Shown here in pieces: positions 1-6,388 of a stretch of 10,223 nt of DNA; within the stretch, counting starts at the first letter, position 1; each line of letters begins with the position of its first letter. The translations under genes and the position numbers were made by a program. The DNA is from Rhodobacteraceae bacterium UBA996. GTDB lineage: Bacteria; Pseudomonadota; Alphaproteobacteria; Rhodobacterales; Rhodobacteraceae. The stretch spans positions 1-10,223 of the forward strand of contig DBBA01000275.1 in NCBI GenBank assembly GCA_002291955.1, in the 5' to 3' direction. The notes below the pieces were generated by a model. The model did not search any database, was not told the origin of the DNA, and saw only the letters and a program-made list of their open reading frames with translations.

Positions 1-142
1 TTGCCGTGCCGCGGGCGGCCGCCTGCGCCTTGCGCCGGGCGATGTTCGCCTTGAGCGCGGCCTTCAGCCGGTCGGCCCGTTCCGCCGTCGCGCGGGATTT
101 TCCCGACGCCGCCATGTCCGGACTGGTCGCCTTGCCTGCCAT
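1..142 (-). CDS. small basic helical protein, N-terminal part only
   Basis: An open frame begins at ATG 142 and runs to the left edge without a stop, giving 47 visible residues. After a flexible Ser/Ala-rich start (about residues 1-18) comes a charged, alanine-rich stretch with the core RLKAALKANIARRKAQAAAR, which should form one amphipathic, strongly basic helix. Short proteins with this RLKAALKANxxRRKAQ core are, as I recall, common hypotheticals in Rhodobacterales genomes; no function is known to me. It lies 48 bp downstream of the xerC stop on the same strand and could be cotranscribed. An alternative start is the Met at residue 10. No convincing ribosome site precedes either start. The C-terminus is outside the window. 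Confidence 0.6.
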   Translation of the reverse strand, partial: MAGKATSPDMAASGKSRATAERADRLKAALKANIARRKAQAAARGTA

Positions 143-190
143 GCGGGCGTTCTACCGCAGGGGCGCGGCGCGGTCCAGAAGCGGAGCCAG

Positions 191-1111
191 TCAGGCGCGG
201 GCGCGCGGGTGGGCGCGGTCGTAGACCTCCATCAGTCGGGCGGTGTCCACGGCGGTGTAGCCTTGAGTGGTGGACAGCGACGCATGGCCCAGCAGCGTCT
301 GGATCGCGCGCAGGTCGCCGCCCGCCGCCAGCAGGTGGGTGGCGAAGCTGTGGCGCAGCGCATGCGGGGTTGCCGTGTCGGGCAGGCCCATCTGGCGGCG
401 CGCGCCCTCCATTGCCTTCTGCACGAGGCGCGGGTTCAGGGGGCCGCCGCGGGCGCCGCGGAACAAGGGAGCGGAGGCGTCCAGCGACCAGGGGCAGGCA
501 GCCAGGTACGCCGCGATCGCGTCGCGTGCGACGGGCAGCACCGGCACCACGCGGTCCTTGCCGCCCTTGCCGCGGATGCGCAGCGTCTCGCCCATCGGCC
601 AGGCCGAACCGGTCAGCCCCAGCGCCTCGGAAATGCGCAGGCCCGAGCCATACAGAAGCGTGACCACCGCCGTATCGCGCGCGGCGATCCAGGGCGTGGT
701 GGATTGCAGGTCCACGGTGGACAGCATCGCGCGCGCCCCAGCCACGTCCAGCGGCCGGGGCAGGCGGGGCGGCACCTTCGGGCCCCGGGCCGACAGCGCG
801 GGCGAGGCGTCGAAGCCGTGCCGGTCGGCCAGCCAGCGCAGGAACGACTTGACCCCCGACAGCCGCCGCGCCGCCGACCGGGGTGACAGTCCCGCCGCGC
901 GTTCGTGCGCCAGGAAGGCGCGCATGTCGGACAGGCGCAGGCGACCAAGGTCGGACGGCGCCGCAGGACCGCCCAGGTGCCCGTTAAGGAACGCCAGGAA
1001 CGCCCGCGCATCGGTGTCGTAGGCGGCCAGCGTGTGGGGCGAGGCATCGTCAAGCGCCGACAGCCGGGCCAGCCAGTCCGACAGGTCGGCGCTCAGCGCC
1101 GCCGAGGTCAT
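191..1111 (-). CDS. xerC: tyrosine recombinase XerC
   Basis: A 306-aa site-specific tyrosine recombinase. In this family XerC works with XerD at the dif site to resolve chromosome dimers before cell division. The N-terminal SAM-like core-binding domain spans about residues 8-95 and the catalytic domain about 120-300. All six catalytic residues are visible: Arg159 (in GSGLRISEALGL), Lys182 (in RGKGGKDR), His250 and Arg253 (in TPHALRHSFATHLL), His276 (in LLGHASLSTTQ) and Tyr285, the nucleophile. Their 3-, 23- and 9-residue spacings match E. coli XerD. The start at 1111 overlaps the stop of the DUF484 gene in an ATGA, so translation is probably coupled. The frame stays open further upstream, but that part is antisense-frame noise inside the DUF484 gene. 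One oddity is Gly284 before the nucleophile, where Xer proteins often have a larger residue. XerC rather than XerD is inferred from the DUF484 neighbour. Confidence 0.93.
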   Translation of the reverse strand: MTSAALSADLSDWLARLSALDDASPHTLAAYDTDARAFLAFLNGHLGGPAAPSDLGRLRLSDMRAFLAHERAAGLSPRSAARRLSGVKSFLRWLADRHGFDASPALSARGPKVPPRLPRPLDVAGARAMLSTVDLQSTTPWIAARDTAVVTLLYGSGLRISEALGLTGSAWPMGETLRIRGKGGKDRVVPVLPVARDAIAAYLAACPWSLDASAPLFRGARGGPLNPRLVQKAMEGARRQMGLPDTATPHALRHSFATHLLAAGGDLRAIQTLLGHASLSTTQGYTAVDTARLMEVYDRAHPRARA

Positions 1112-1821
1112 TCCAGCCAGCGGCGCATCGCGCGTTCGAACACGGCGCCGAAGAAGCCCAGCAGGTCGGTCCCGTGCGTGGACTGGAACTGTTGCGGGTC
1201 GTCCGATCCCAGAAGCAGCATGCCCGGCAGCCGCCCGGGGCCGAGGTCCAGCACAAGGCACGCCTCGGACCGCACGCGAAGGCCCTGCGGTCCGTGCAAG
1301 CCCGCCTCGCCCGGGGCCAGACCGCGCAGGGTGACGGCGCGGGGCGGTTCCGTCCGGCCACGGCCCACGTAGTCGGCGATGAACCCGGGTTCCGCCGGCA
1401 GCACCGTGCCGGCGTAGCGCTGCAGGGCGGGTTCCGCGGCGGTGCGGTGGGTTTCCAGGATCAGGCGCAGCGCCTCGACCCCCAGGGCCTGCGGCAGGCG
1501 CCCGGCCAGCGTCGCAAGGAACCCCTCGAACGAGGCCGCATCGAGCGCGATCAGGACCGCGCGGTGCAGTTGCGCGGTCGAGGCGAGGTTTTCCCACGCC
1601 GCCGCGATCACGCTGCGGTGGGTTTCCTCCAGCCGGTCGAGGCGGCGCTCCAGCCGCTCCATCGCGATGCCGCGCAGGTCCACGACGTTGTCGCCCATCC
1701 GGCGCTCGTTGGCCTGCACCAGCGCGCGCATCACGTCATGGTCCGACAGCACCATGTCGGGGTCCGACAGGATCGTCTCGCGCAGGTGGTCGGTGATGCC
1801 TGCGATCCGCGGTGCCGTCAT
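1108..1821 (-). CDS. DUF484 family protein (GAF-like)
   Basis: A 237-aa cytosolic protein of the DUF484 family. The N-terminal part (about residues 8-50) has the family pattern of a short helical segment ending in VLSDHDVMRALVQANERR and VVDLRGIAMERLERR. A charged helix with coiled-coil character follows at about 50-70. The C-terminal half (about 85-235) fits a GAF-like fold and ends with the typical LLLGSDDPQQF...GTDLLGFFGAVFERA stretch. The biochemical role is unknown. DUF484 genes lie next to xerC in many proteobacteria, which suggests a link to the recombinase, but none is proven. The start is ATG 1821, with only a weak ribosome site (ACAGG) before it. The stop overlaps the xerC start by four bases. 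The transaldolase-family gene ends 63 bp upstream on the same strand, so the three probably form one operon. Confidence 0.88.
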   Translation of the reverse strand: MTAPRIAGITDHLRETILSDPDMVLSDHDVMRALVQANERRMGDNVVDLRGIAMERLERRLDRLEETHRSVIAAAWENLASTAQLHRAVLIALDAASFEGFLATLAGRLPQALGVEALRLILETHRTAAEPALQRYAGTVLPAEPGFIADYVGRGRTEPPRAVTLRGLAPGEAGLHGPQGLRVRSEACLVLDLGPGRLPGMLLLGSDDPQQFQSTHGTDLLGFFGAVFERAMRRWLE

Positions 1822-1884
1822 GCCTGTCTGCCCCTGTATGTCCCGTTCCGATCCGGTCCGCGGCAGGGTGCCAGGGCGGGCCGG

Positions 1885-2538
1885 TCAGAGGATCTTCTGA
1901 CCCGTCTTTGCCCAATCCTGCATGAAGGCGTCCAGTCCCTTGTCGGTCAGGACGTGGCTGGCCATCGCCTTGATCACGGACGGTGGCGCCGTGGCCACAT
2001 CCGCGCCCGCCAGCGCCGCTTCCTTCATGTGGTTGGCGGTGCGGATCGACGCCGCCAGGATCTGGGTCGGAAAGTCGTAATTGTCATAGATCTCGCGGAT
2101 GTCGCGGATCAGGTCCATGCCGTCGATGTTGATATCGTCCAAGCGTCCGATGAAGGGCGAGATGAAGGTCGCCCCCGCCTTGGCCGCCAGAAGCGCCTGG
2201 TTGGCGGAGAAACACAGGGTCACGTTGACCATGCGCCCCTCGCCCGACAGCACCTTGCAGGCCTTGAGCCCCGCCCAGGTCAGCGGCACCTTGACCGCGA
2301 TGTTCGGCGCGATGGCGGCCAGCTTGCGCCCCTCGGCGATCATCGCGTCGGCGTCCAGCGACACGACCTCGGCCGAGACGGGGCCGGGGGTGATCGCGCA
2401 GATCTCCTTGGTCACTTCCAGGATGTCGCGGCCTGACTTCAGGATCAGCGACGGGTTGGTGGTCACGCCATCGACCATGCCCAGATCGGCAAGCTCGCGG
2501 ATCGCGGCCACATCGGCGGTATCTACGAAGAACTTCAT
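1885..2538 (-). CDS. tal: transaldolase (small TalC/Fsa-type family)
   Basis: A 217-aa single-domain TIM-barrel enzyme of the short transaldolase / fructose-6-phosphate aldolase family, full length for that family. It carries Asp6 in FVDTAD, the TTNPSL motif (26-31) and the Schiff-base lysine Lys83 in AVKVPLTWAGL. The two residues that separate the activities are Glu57 and Phe129. These correspond to Glu96 and Phe178 of E. coli TalB, whereas E. coli FSA has Gln59 and Tyr131. This favours transaldolase (dihydroxyacetone transfer between sedoheptulose-7-phosphate and glyceraldehyde-3-phosphate, non-oxidative pentose phosphate pathway) over fructose-6-phosphate cleavage, although databases may label it either way. 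The start at 2538 is supported by a strong GGGAGG (2544-2549) five bases upstream. The open frame extends far upstream but crosses into priA antisense. It is the first gene of the probable tal-DUF484-xerC operon and is divergent from priA. Confidence 0.92.
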   Translation of the reverse strand: MKFFVDTADVAAIRELADLGMVDGVTTNPSLILKSGRDILEVTKEICAITPGPVSAEVVSLDADAMIAEGRKLAAIAPNIAVKVPLTWAGLKACKVLSGEGRMVNVTLCFSANQALLAAKAGATFISPFIGRLDDINIDGMDLIRDIREIYDNYDFPTQILAASIRTANHMKEAALAGADVATAPPSVIKAMASHVLTDKGLDAFMQDWAKTGQKIL

Positions 2539-2627
2539 GCGGGCCTCCCAGGGTGGCATGGCGGGTCGGGGACGGGCATAGCAGGGGGGCCTTGCCACCG
2601 GAAGGCCCCGCGGGCGAGAAGCGCGCC
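2539..2627. promoter_or_regulatory. divergent tal / priA intergenic region
   Basis: An 89-bp region separates the divergent tal and priA starts and must carry the control signals of both, unless priA is transcribed from inside tal. For tal, a good Shine-Dalgarno (GGGAGG, minus strand, 2544-2549) and a possible -10 (TGCTAT on the minus strand, 2578-2583) are visible, but I find no matching TTG-type -35. For priA only a modest GAGAAG precedes the start at 2628, and no clear promoter is seen. A perfect hairpin (2586-2609) lies in the middle. Confidence 0.45.
2586..2609. repeat. perfect 8-bp inverted repeat between tal and priA
   Basis: GGGGCCTT (2586-2593) and AAGGCCCC (2602-2609) are exact reverse complements separated by eight bases. 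It could act as an operator shared by the two divergent genes, or form a hairpin in the priA leader 18 bp before its start. There is no T tract, so it is not a typical terminator. Its position is clear; its function is inferred. Confidence 0.5.
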
Positions 2628-4838
2628 ATGTCGGAGCAGGAGCATTTCGCCGAAGGCACGCCGGTCTCGGTCCTGACCGCCGAACCCGTTGGCCGGGCGC
2701 TCGACTACCGCGCGCCCGAGGGTGGGGTAGCCATAGGCGCGCTGGTCGAGGTGCCGCTGGGCCCGCGCCGCGTGCTGGGCGCGGTCTGGGGGCCCGGAAA
2801 CTGGGCCGCAGGCACAGGGGACTTCGACCCTGCCCGCCTGCGCAGCATCCTGCGGGTGTTCGAGGCAGCCCCCCTGCGGGACGAACTGCGCACCTTCCTG
2901 GCGCGGGCCGCCGACTACACGCTGACGCCCTTGCCCGCGATGCTGCGGCTGGCCACCCGCGCGCCCGGTCTCGGCGACCCGCCCGGGATGCGCCGGGTCT
3001 ATCGCCGGGGCGGGGCCACACCCGACCGGATGACCGACGCGCGCGCCCGGGTGCTGGCCGCGCTGGACGACTGGGGGGGCGCGGCGGTGACGCTGGCGGA
3101 ACTGGCGACCGCGGCGGGGGTGACGCCGCAGGTCATCAAGGGGCTGGTCGCGCAGGGCGCGATCCTCGAACAGGACAGTCCCCGCGATCTGCCCTTCCCC
3201 CGGCTCGACCCCGCCGCCGCCGCGCCCGACCTGTCGCCGGATCAGCGGGCGGTGGCGGACGCGCTGCGCGCCACGGTCCGGGCCGACACCTATGCCACGA
3301 CGCTGCTGCAGGGCGTCACGGGTTCGGGCAAGACCGAGGTCTACCTGGAAGCCGTGGCCGAGTGCCTGGCCGCAGGCCGTCAGGCGCTGGTGCTGCTGCC
3401 CGAGATCGCCCTGACCGCGGAATTCCTGACCCGCGTGCAGACCCGCTTCGGCGCACGGCCCGCGGAATGGCATTCCGGCGTGACATCGACCGAACGGCGG
3501 CGCCTGTGGCGCATGGTGGCTGACGGCGGCGCGCAGATGGTCGTCGGCGCGCGGTCGGCGCTGTTCCTGCCCTTCCGCGATCTGGGCCTGATCGTGGTCG
3601 ATGAGGAACACGACCCCTCCTACAAGCAGGAGGACGGCGTACTGTATCACGCCCGCGACATGGCCGTGCTGCGGGCGGCCGTGGCGGGGTTCCCGGTGGT
3701 GCTGGCGTCCGCCACACCTGCTCTGGAAAGCTGGGCGAATGCGGAAGCGGGCAAGTACGCCCGCCTGACCCTGCCCGCGCGCTTCGGCGCTGCGGAACTG
3801 CCCGCGATGGCTGCGGTGGACCTGCGGGCGGAAGCCCTGCCGAACGGGCGCTGGATCTCCGACACGCTGGCGCGCGCGACCGAGGCACGGCTGGCGGCGG
3901 GCGAACAGGTGCTGTTCTTCCTCAACCGCCGCGGCTACGCGCCCGTCACGCTCTGCCGCGCCTGCGGGCACCAGGTGGGCTGCGACCACTGCGATGCCCG
4001 GATGGTGGAACACCGGTTCCAGAAGCGGCTCGTGTGCCACCAGTGCGGCGCGACCAAGCCCGTGCCGACCACCTGCCCCGCCTGCGGGGTCGAGGGGCGG
4101 ATGGCTGCACTCGGGCCGGGGGTCGAGCGGATCGAGGAGGAGACCCGCGCCCGTTTCCCCTATGCCCAGGTTGCGGTGCTGTCGTCCGACCTGTTCGGCT
4201 CCGCCCGCGCGCTGAAGGCGGCGGTCGAGGGGCTGGCCGCGGGCGGCGCCGACATCATCATCGGCACGCAACTGGTGGCCAAGGGGCACAACTGGCCCTT
4301 GCTCACCCTGGTGGGTGTGATCGACGCCGACCTCGGGCTGATGGGGTCGGACCTGCGCGCGGCGGAACGCACGTTCCAGCTGATGCGGCAGGTATCGGGC
4401 CGGGCGGGCCGGGCGGAACGGCGCGGGATGGCGCTGGTGCAGACCCACCAGCCCGACCACCCGGTGATCCGCGCGATCCTTGCAGGCGACGACGAGGGGT
4501 TCCGCCGGGCCGAGGCGGCGGGACGGCAGGCCGCGGGGATGCCGCCCTACGGTCGCCTCGCCGCGGTGATCCTGTCGGGCCCGGACCTCGCCGCGGTCTT
4601 CGACACCGGCAACGCGCTGGCCGCCCGCACCGCCCCCCTCGATGCCGTCGGCGCCCGCGTCTATGGCCCCGCCCCCGCGCCCATTGCGCGGGTCCGGGGA
4701 CGGCACCGCGTTCGCCTGCTCGTCAGGGCTGCCAAGGGCGTGCCCCTGCAAGCGGCGCTGGCGGCCTGGGTCGCAGGGGTCAAGGTCCCCGCATCCGTGC
4801 GCCTCGCCCTCGACATCGACCCGCAGAGCTTCTTCTGA
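2628..4838 (+). CDS. priA: primosomal protein N' (replication restart helicase PriA)
   Basis: A 736-aa superfamily 2 DNA helicase that recognises abandoned replication forks and starts primosome reassembly. Domains in order: N-terminal 3'-DNA-binding domain (about 10-105), winged-helix segment (about 135-185), helicase core with Walker A GVTGSGKT (229-236) and DEEH box (325-328), then the helicase lobe 2 motif GTQLVAKGHNWP (546-557) and QVSGRAGR (588-595). A zinc-binding insertion has eight cysteines in four CxxC pairs: 443/446, 452/455, 470/473 and 483/486. The C-terminal domain ends in DIDPQSFF, as in the family. The start at 2628 gives the usual N-terminus (FAEGTPVSVLTAEPVGRALDY). An upstream in-frame ATG at 2553 would add 25 unlikely residues running through the intergenic hairpin. 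No key residue is missing. It is probably transcribed alone, because a hairpin follows four bases after the stop. Confidence 0.96.
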   Translation: MSEQEHFAEGTPVSVLTAEPVGRALDYRAPEGGVAIGALVEVPLGPRRVLGAVWGPGNWAAGTGDFDPARLRSILRVFEAAPLRDELRTFLARAADYTLTPLPAMLRLATRAPGLGDPPGMRRVYRRGGATPDRMTDARARVLAALDDWGGAAVTLAELATAAGVTPQVIKGLVAQGAILEQDSPRDLPFPRLDPAAAAPDLSPDQRAVADALRATVRADTYATTLLQGVTGSGKTEVYLEAVAECLAAGRQALVLLPEIALTAEFLTRVQTRFGARPAEWHSGVTSTERRRLWRMVADGGAQMVVGARSALFLPFRDLGLIVVDEEHDPSYKQEDGVLYHARDMAVLRAAVAGFPVVLASATPALESWANAEAGKYARLTLPARFGAAELPAMAAVDLRAEALPNGRWISDTLARATEARLAAGEQVLFFLNRRGYAPVTLCRACGHQVGCDHCDARMVEHRFQKRLVCHQCGATKPVPTTCPACGVEGRMAALGPGVERIEEETRARFPYAQVAVLSSDLFGSARALKAAVEGLAAGGADIIIGTQLVAKGHNWPLLTLVGVIDADLGLMGSDLRAAERTFQLMRQVSGRAGRAERRGMALVQTHQPDHPVIRAILAGDDEGFRRAEAAGRQAAGMPPYGRLAAVILSGPDLAAVFDTGNALAARTAPLDAVGARVYGPAPAPIARVRGRHRVRLLVRAAKGVPLQAALAAWVAGVKVPASVRLALDIDPQSFF

Positions 4839-4841
4839 GCG

Positions 4842-4860
4842 GGAGGGGCGCTGCCCCTCC
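4842..4860 (+). terminator. hairpin directly after priA
   Basis: GGAGGGGC (4842-4849) and GCCCCTCC (4853-4860) form a perfect 8-bp stem with a three-base loop, starting four bases after the priA stop. No T run follows, so it is an atypical intrinsic terminator. It may instead stabilise the 3' end, or be the first module of the repeat cluster that continues to 5040. Confidence 0.5.
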
Positions 4861-4890
4861 GTTCGGGCCTGGCGGCCCTCACCCCTCCCC

Positions 4891-4953
4891 GGGGTATTTC
4901 AGAGAGGATGAAGGCACGGTCGCCGACGCCTTCATCCTGTCCCAAGTATCCCC
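4891..4953. repeat. imperfect long palindrome, Rhodobacterales-type intergenic repeat
   Basis: The left arm 4891-4915 and right arm 4928-4953 are inverted copies. The inner 11 bp are perfect (AGGATGAAGGC 4905-4915 against GCCTTCATCCT 4928-4938). The outer parts are similar but imperfect (GGGGTATTT on the left against GGGGATACTT as the complement of the right). The 12-base centre can pair further through CGG/CCG. The wording (CTTCATCCTGTCCCAAGTAT, CCGGGGTATTT) resembles palindromic intergenic repeats I recall from many Rhodobacterales genomes. I see no second copy in this window, so the repeat status rests on memory. The role could be bidirectional termination or a REP-like element. Confidence 0.6.
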
Positions 4954-4974
4954 GCCGGAGGCCGTCCGAGCCGA

Positions 4975-5040
4975 CCGGGCCGCAAGGCCCGGCGGCGAGA
5001 CGAAAGGCGTCCCGCGCGGGGCCGCATGGCCCCGGGCGGG
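4975..5040. other. run of three GC hairpins before the transporter gene
   Basis: Three stems lie end to end. 4975-4992 is a perfect 7-bp stem with a GCAA tetraloop. 4995-5015 is GCG-A-GACG paired with CGTC-C-CGC, seven pairs with one internal mismatch. 5011-5040 is five plus seven pairs around one G-G mismatch, with a GCAT loop. The second and third stems share bases 5011-5015 and so cannot both form completely. The last stem ends 48 bp before the transporter start. Together with the two hairpins upstream, this fills most of the 250-bp gap between priA and the next gene, where I see no coding region. Confidence 0.45.
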
Positions 5041-5088
5041 TCAACTTGCCGCTGGCATGGGGCGCAGTGCAGGCGTAAGCCGGTGGCC

Positions 5089-6333
5089 ATGCGCCACGTC
5101 CGCCTTGCCGATGCCGCGTCCTTTCCGCTCTGGCGGCAGCCGGTGGCGCTTCTGTTCCTGACGGCCTTTGCCATGCCGCTCGCCTTTTCCACCTGGTCGG
5201 CGCTTCTGAACAACTTCGTGATCGAGGCCGCGGGCTTCACCGGGGTCGAGATCGGCTGGCTGCATACGGTGCGGGAAATCCCCGGGTTCCTGGCCATCGG
5301 GGTGATCGCGCTGCTCCTGATCGTCCGGGAACAGGTGCTGGGGATCGTCTCGCTCGCGCTTCTGGGCGGGGCCACCGCGGTGACCGCGTGGTTCCCGACC
5401 GTTGGCGGGATCATGACGATCACGCTCCTGTCGTCCATCGGGTTCCACTACTACGAGACGGTCAACCAGTCGCTGCAACTGCAGTGGATCTCCAAGGACC
5501 GCGCGCCGCAGGTGATCGGCTGGCTGGTTGCCGCCGGATCGGGCGCCTCGCTCATTGCCTATGGTGTCATCGTCCTGACCTGGCGGACGTTCGACCTGTC
5601 CTACGACCTGGTCTTCCTCGTCTCGGGCGGGCTCTGCGCGGCCATCGCCGTCTTCGCCCTGCTCGCATACCCGCAGTTCGAGGCGCCGCATCCCCAGCGC
5701 AAGACCATGGTCCTGCGCCGCCGCTACTGGCTCTACTACGCGCTGCAGTTCATGTCGGGCGCGCGGCGGCAGATCTTCGTCGTCTTCGCGGCCTTCATGA
5801 TGGTCGAGCACTTCGGCTTCGACGTGCATCAGGTCACGCTCCTGTTCCTGATCAACTTCGTGGCCAACATGGTGGCCGCACCCCTCATGGGCCGGGCGCT
5901 GGGGGTGTACGGAGAGCGCAGCATCATGGTGTTCGAATACATCGGCCTGACGCTGGTGTTCCTCGCCTACGGGGGCATCTACTGGTTCGGCTGGGGCGTG
6001 GTTGTCGCGAGCGTCCTCTACGTCCTTGACCACCTGTTCTTCGCGCTGGCCTTCTCGCTCAAGACCTACTTCCAGAAGATCGCCGACCCGGGCGACATCG
6101 CCCCCACCGCGGCCGTCGCCTTCACCATCAACCACATCGCCGCCGTCTTCCTGCCCGCCGCTCTTGGCTACCTGTGGGTCACGTCCCCCACCACGGTCTT
6201 CATGCTGGCCGCCTGCATGTCGGGCGTGGCGCTGGCCCTTGCCCTCATGATCCCGCGCCACCCCGAACCGGGGCACGAGACCATCTTCGCCCGCGGACTG
6301 TCGCAATCTTCACGGGTTCGGGCGGCAGAGTAG
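5089..6333 (+). CDS. MFS-type membrane transporter of unknown substrate
   Basis: A 414-aa polytopic inner-membrane protein with about 12 hydrophobic segments, at roughly residues 18-38, 64-79, 84-101, 105-120, 143-165, 172-194, 213-237, 246-268, 280-298, 301-322, 341-364 and 366-388. A hydrophilic, basic centre at 196-212 (RKTMVLRRRYW) splits it into two halves of six, the usual major facilitator layout. Conserved-looking polar spots inside the membrane region include ETVNQSLQLQW (123-133), DHLFFALAFSLKTYFQK (314-330) and GARRQIF (224-230). I recall close relatives annotated only as 'MFS transporter' in Rhodobacterales, so no substrate can be named. The start at 5089 was chosen because the protein then begins just before the first membrane segment. 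An in-frame ATG at 5026 would fall inside a hairpin loop. The ribosome site is weak (GGTGG). A gap of 55 bp separates it from msrA. Confidence 0.85.
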   Translation: MRHVRLADAASFPLWRQPVALLFLTAFAMPLAFSTWSALLNNFVIEAAGFTGVEIGWLHTVREIPGFLAIGVIALLLIVREQVLGIVSLALLGGATAVTAWFPTVGGIMTITLLSSIGFHYYETVNQSLQLQWISKDRAPQVIGWLVAAGSGASLIAYGVIVLTWRTFDLSYDLVFLVSGGLCAAIAVFALLAYPQFEAPHPQRKTMVLRRRYWLYYALQFMSGARRQIFVVFAAFMMVEHFGFDVHQVTLLFLINFVANMVAAPLMGRALGVYGERSIMVFEYIGLTLVFLAYGGIYWFGWGVVVASVLYVLDHLFFALAFSLKTYFQKIADPGDIAPTAAVAFTINHIAAVFLPAALGYLWVTSPTTVFMLAACMSGVALALALMIPRHPEPGHETIFARGLSQSSRVRAAE

Positions 6334-6353
6334 CGGGGGCCCGCGCGCCCCTC

Positions 6354-6382
6354 TATATCTTGCGCACCTGACCCGATGGAGG
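6354..6382 (+). promoter_or_regulatory. possible -10 box and ribosome site of msrA
   Basis: TATATC at 6354-6359 stands out as an AT-rich -10-like hexamer between the transporter stop and msrA. No good -35 is found about 17 bp upstream, so this promoter is tentative. The ribosome site GGAGG at 6378-6382, six bases before the ATG, is strong and fixes the msrA start at 6389. Confidence 0.35.
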
Positions 6383-6388
6383 CCGCGC

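Noticed and set aside
191..1111. XerC as a phage or transposon integrase marking a mobile element
   Set aside because: There is no attachment-site repeat, tRNA or cargo gene, and the DUF484 coupling and core-gene neighbours indicate the chromosomal dimer-resolution recombinase.
1112..1597. An N-terminal extension of xerC of 162 codons that would make a 468-aa protein
   Set aside because: It lies wholly inside the DUF484 gene in another frame and has low-complexity Arg/Pro/Gly composition. The ATGA-coupled start at 1111 gives the normal XerC length.
1174..2436. A 420-codon plus-strand frame across DUF484 and the transaldolase gene
   Set aside because: It is a shadow of two well-supported minus-strand genes and has no ribosome site or recognisable motif.
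2535..4751. A 738-codon minus-strand frame antisense to priA
   Set aside because: It is a GC-rich shadow frame. Its translation is His/Arg/Gly/Gln-rich with no domain, while the plus-strand frame is a complete PriA.
5041..6306. A 421-codon minus-strand frame antisense to the transporter
   Set aside because: The composition is charged and repetitive (Asp/His/Glu/Arg) and matches no family. The plus strand encodes a proper 12-helix protein.
6335..6350. Possible terminator after the transporter (GGGGC paired with GCCCC)
   Set aside because: There are only five pairs and no T tract, which is expected by chance in this base composition.
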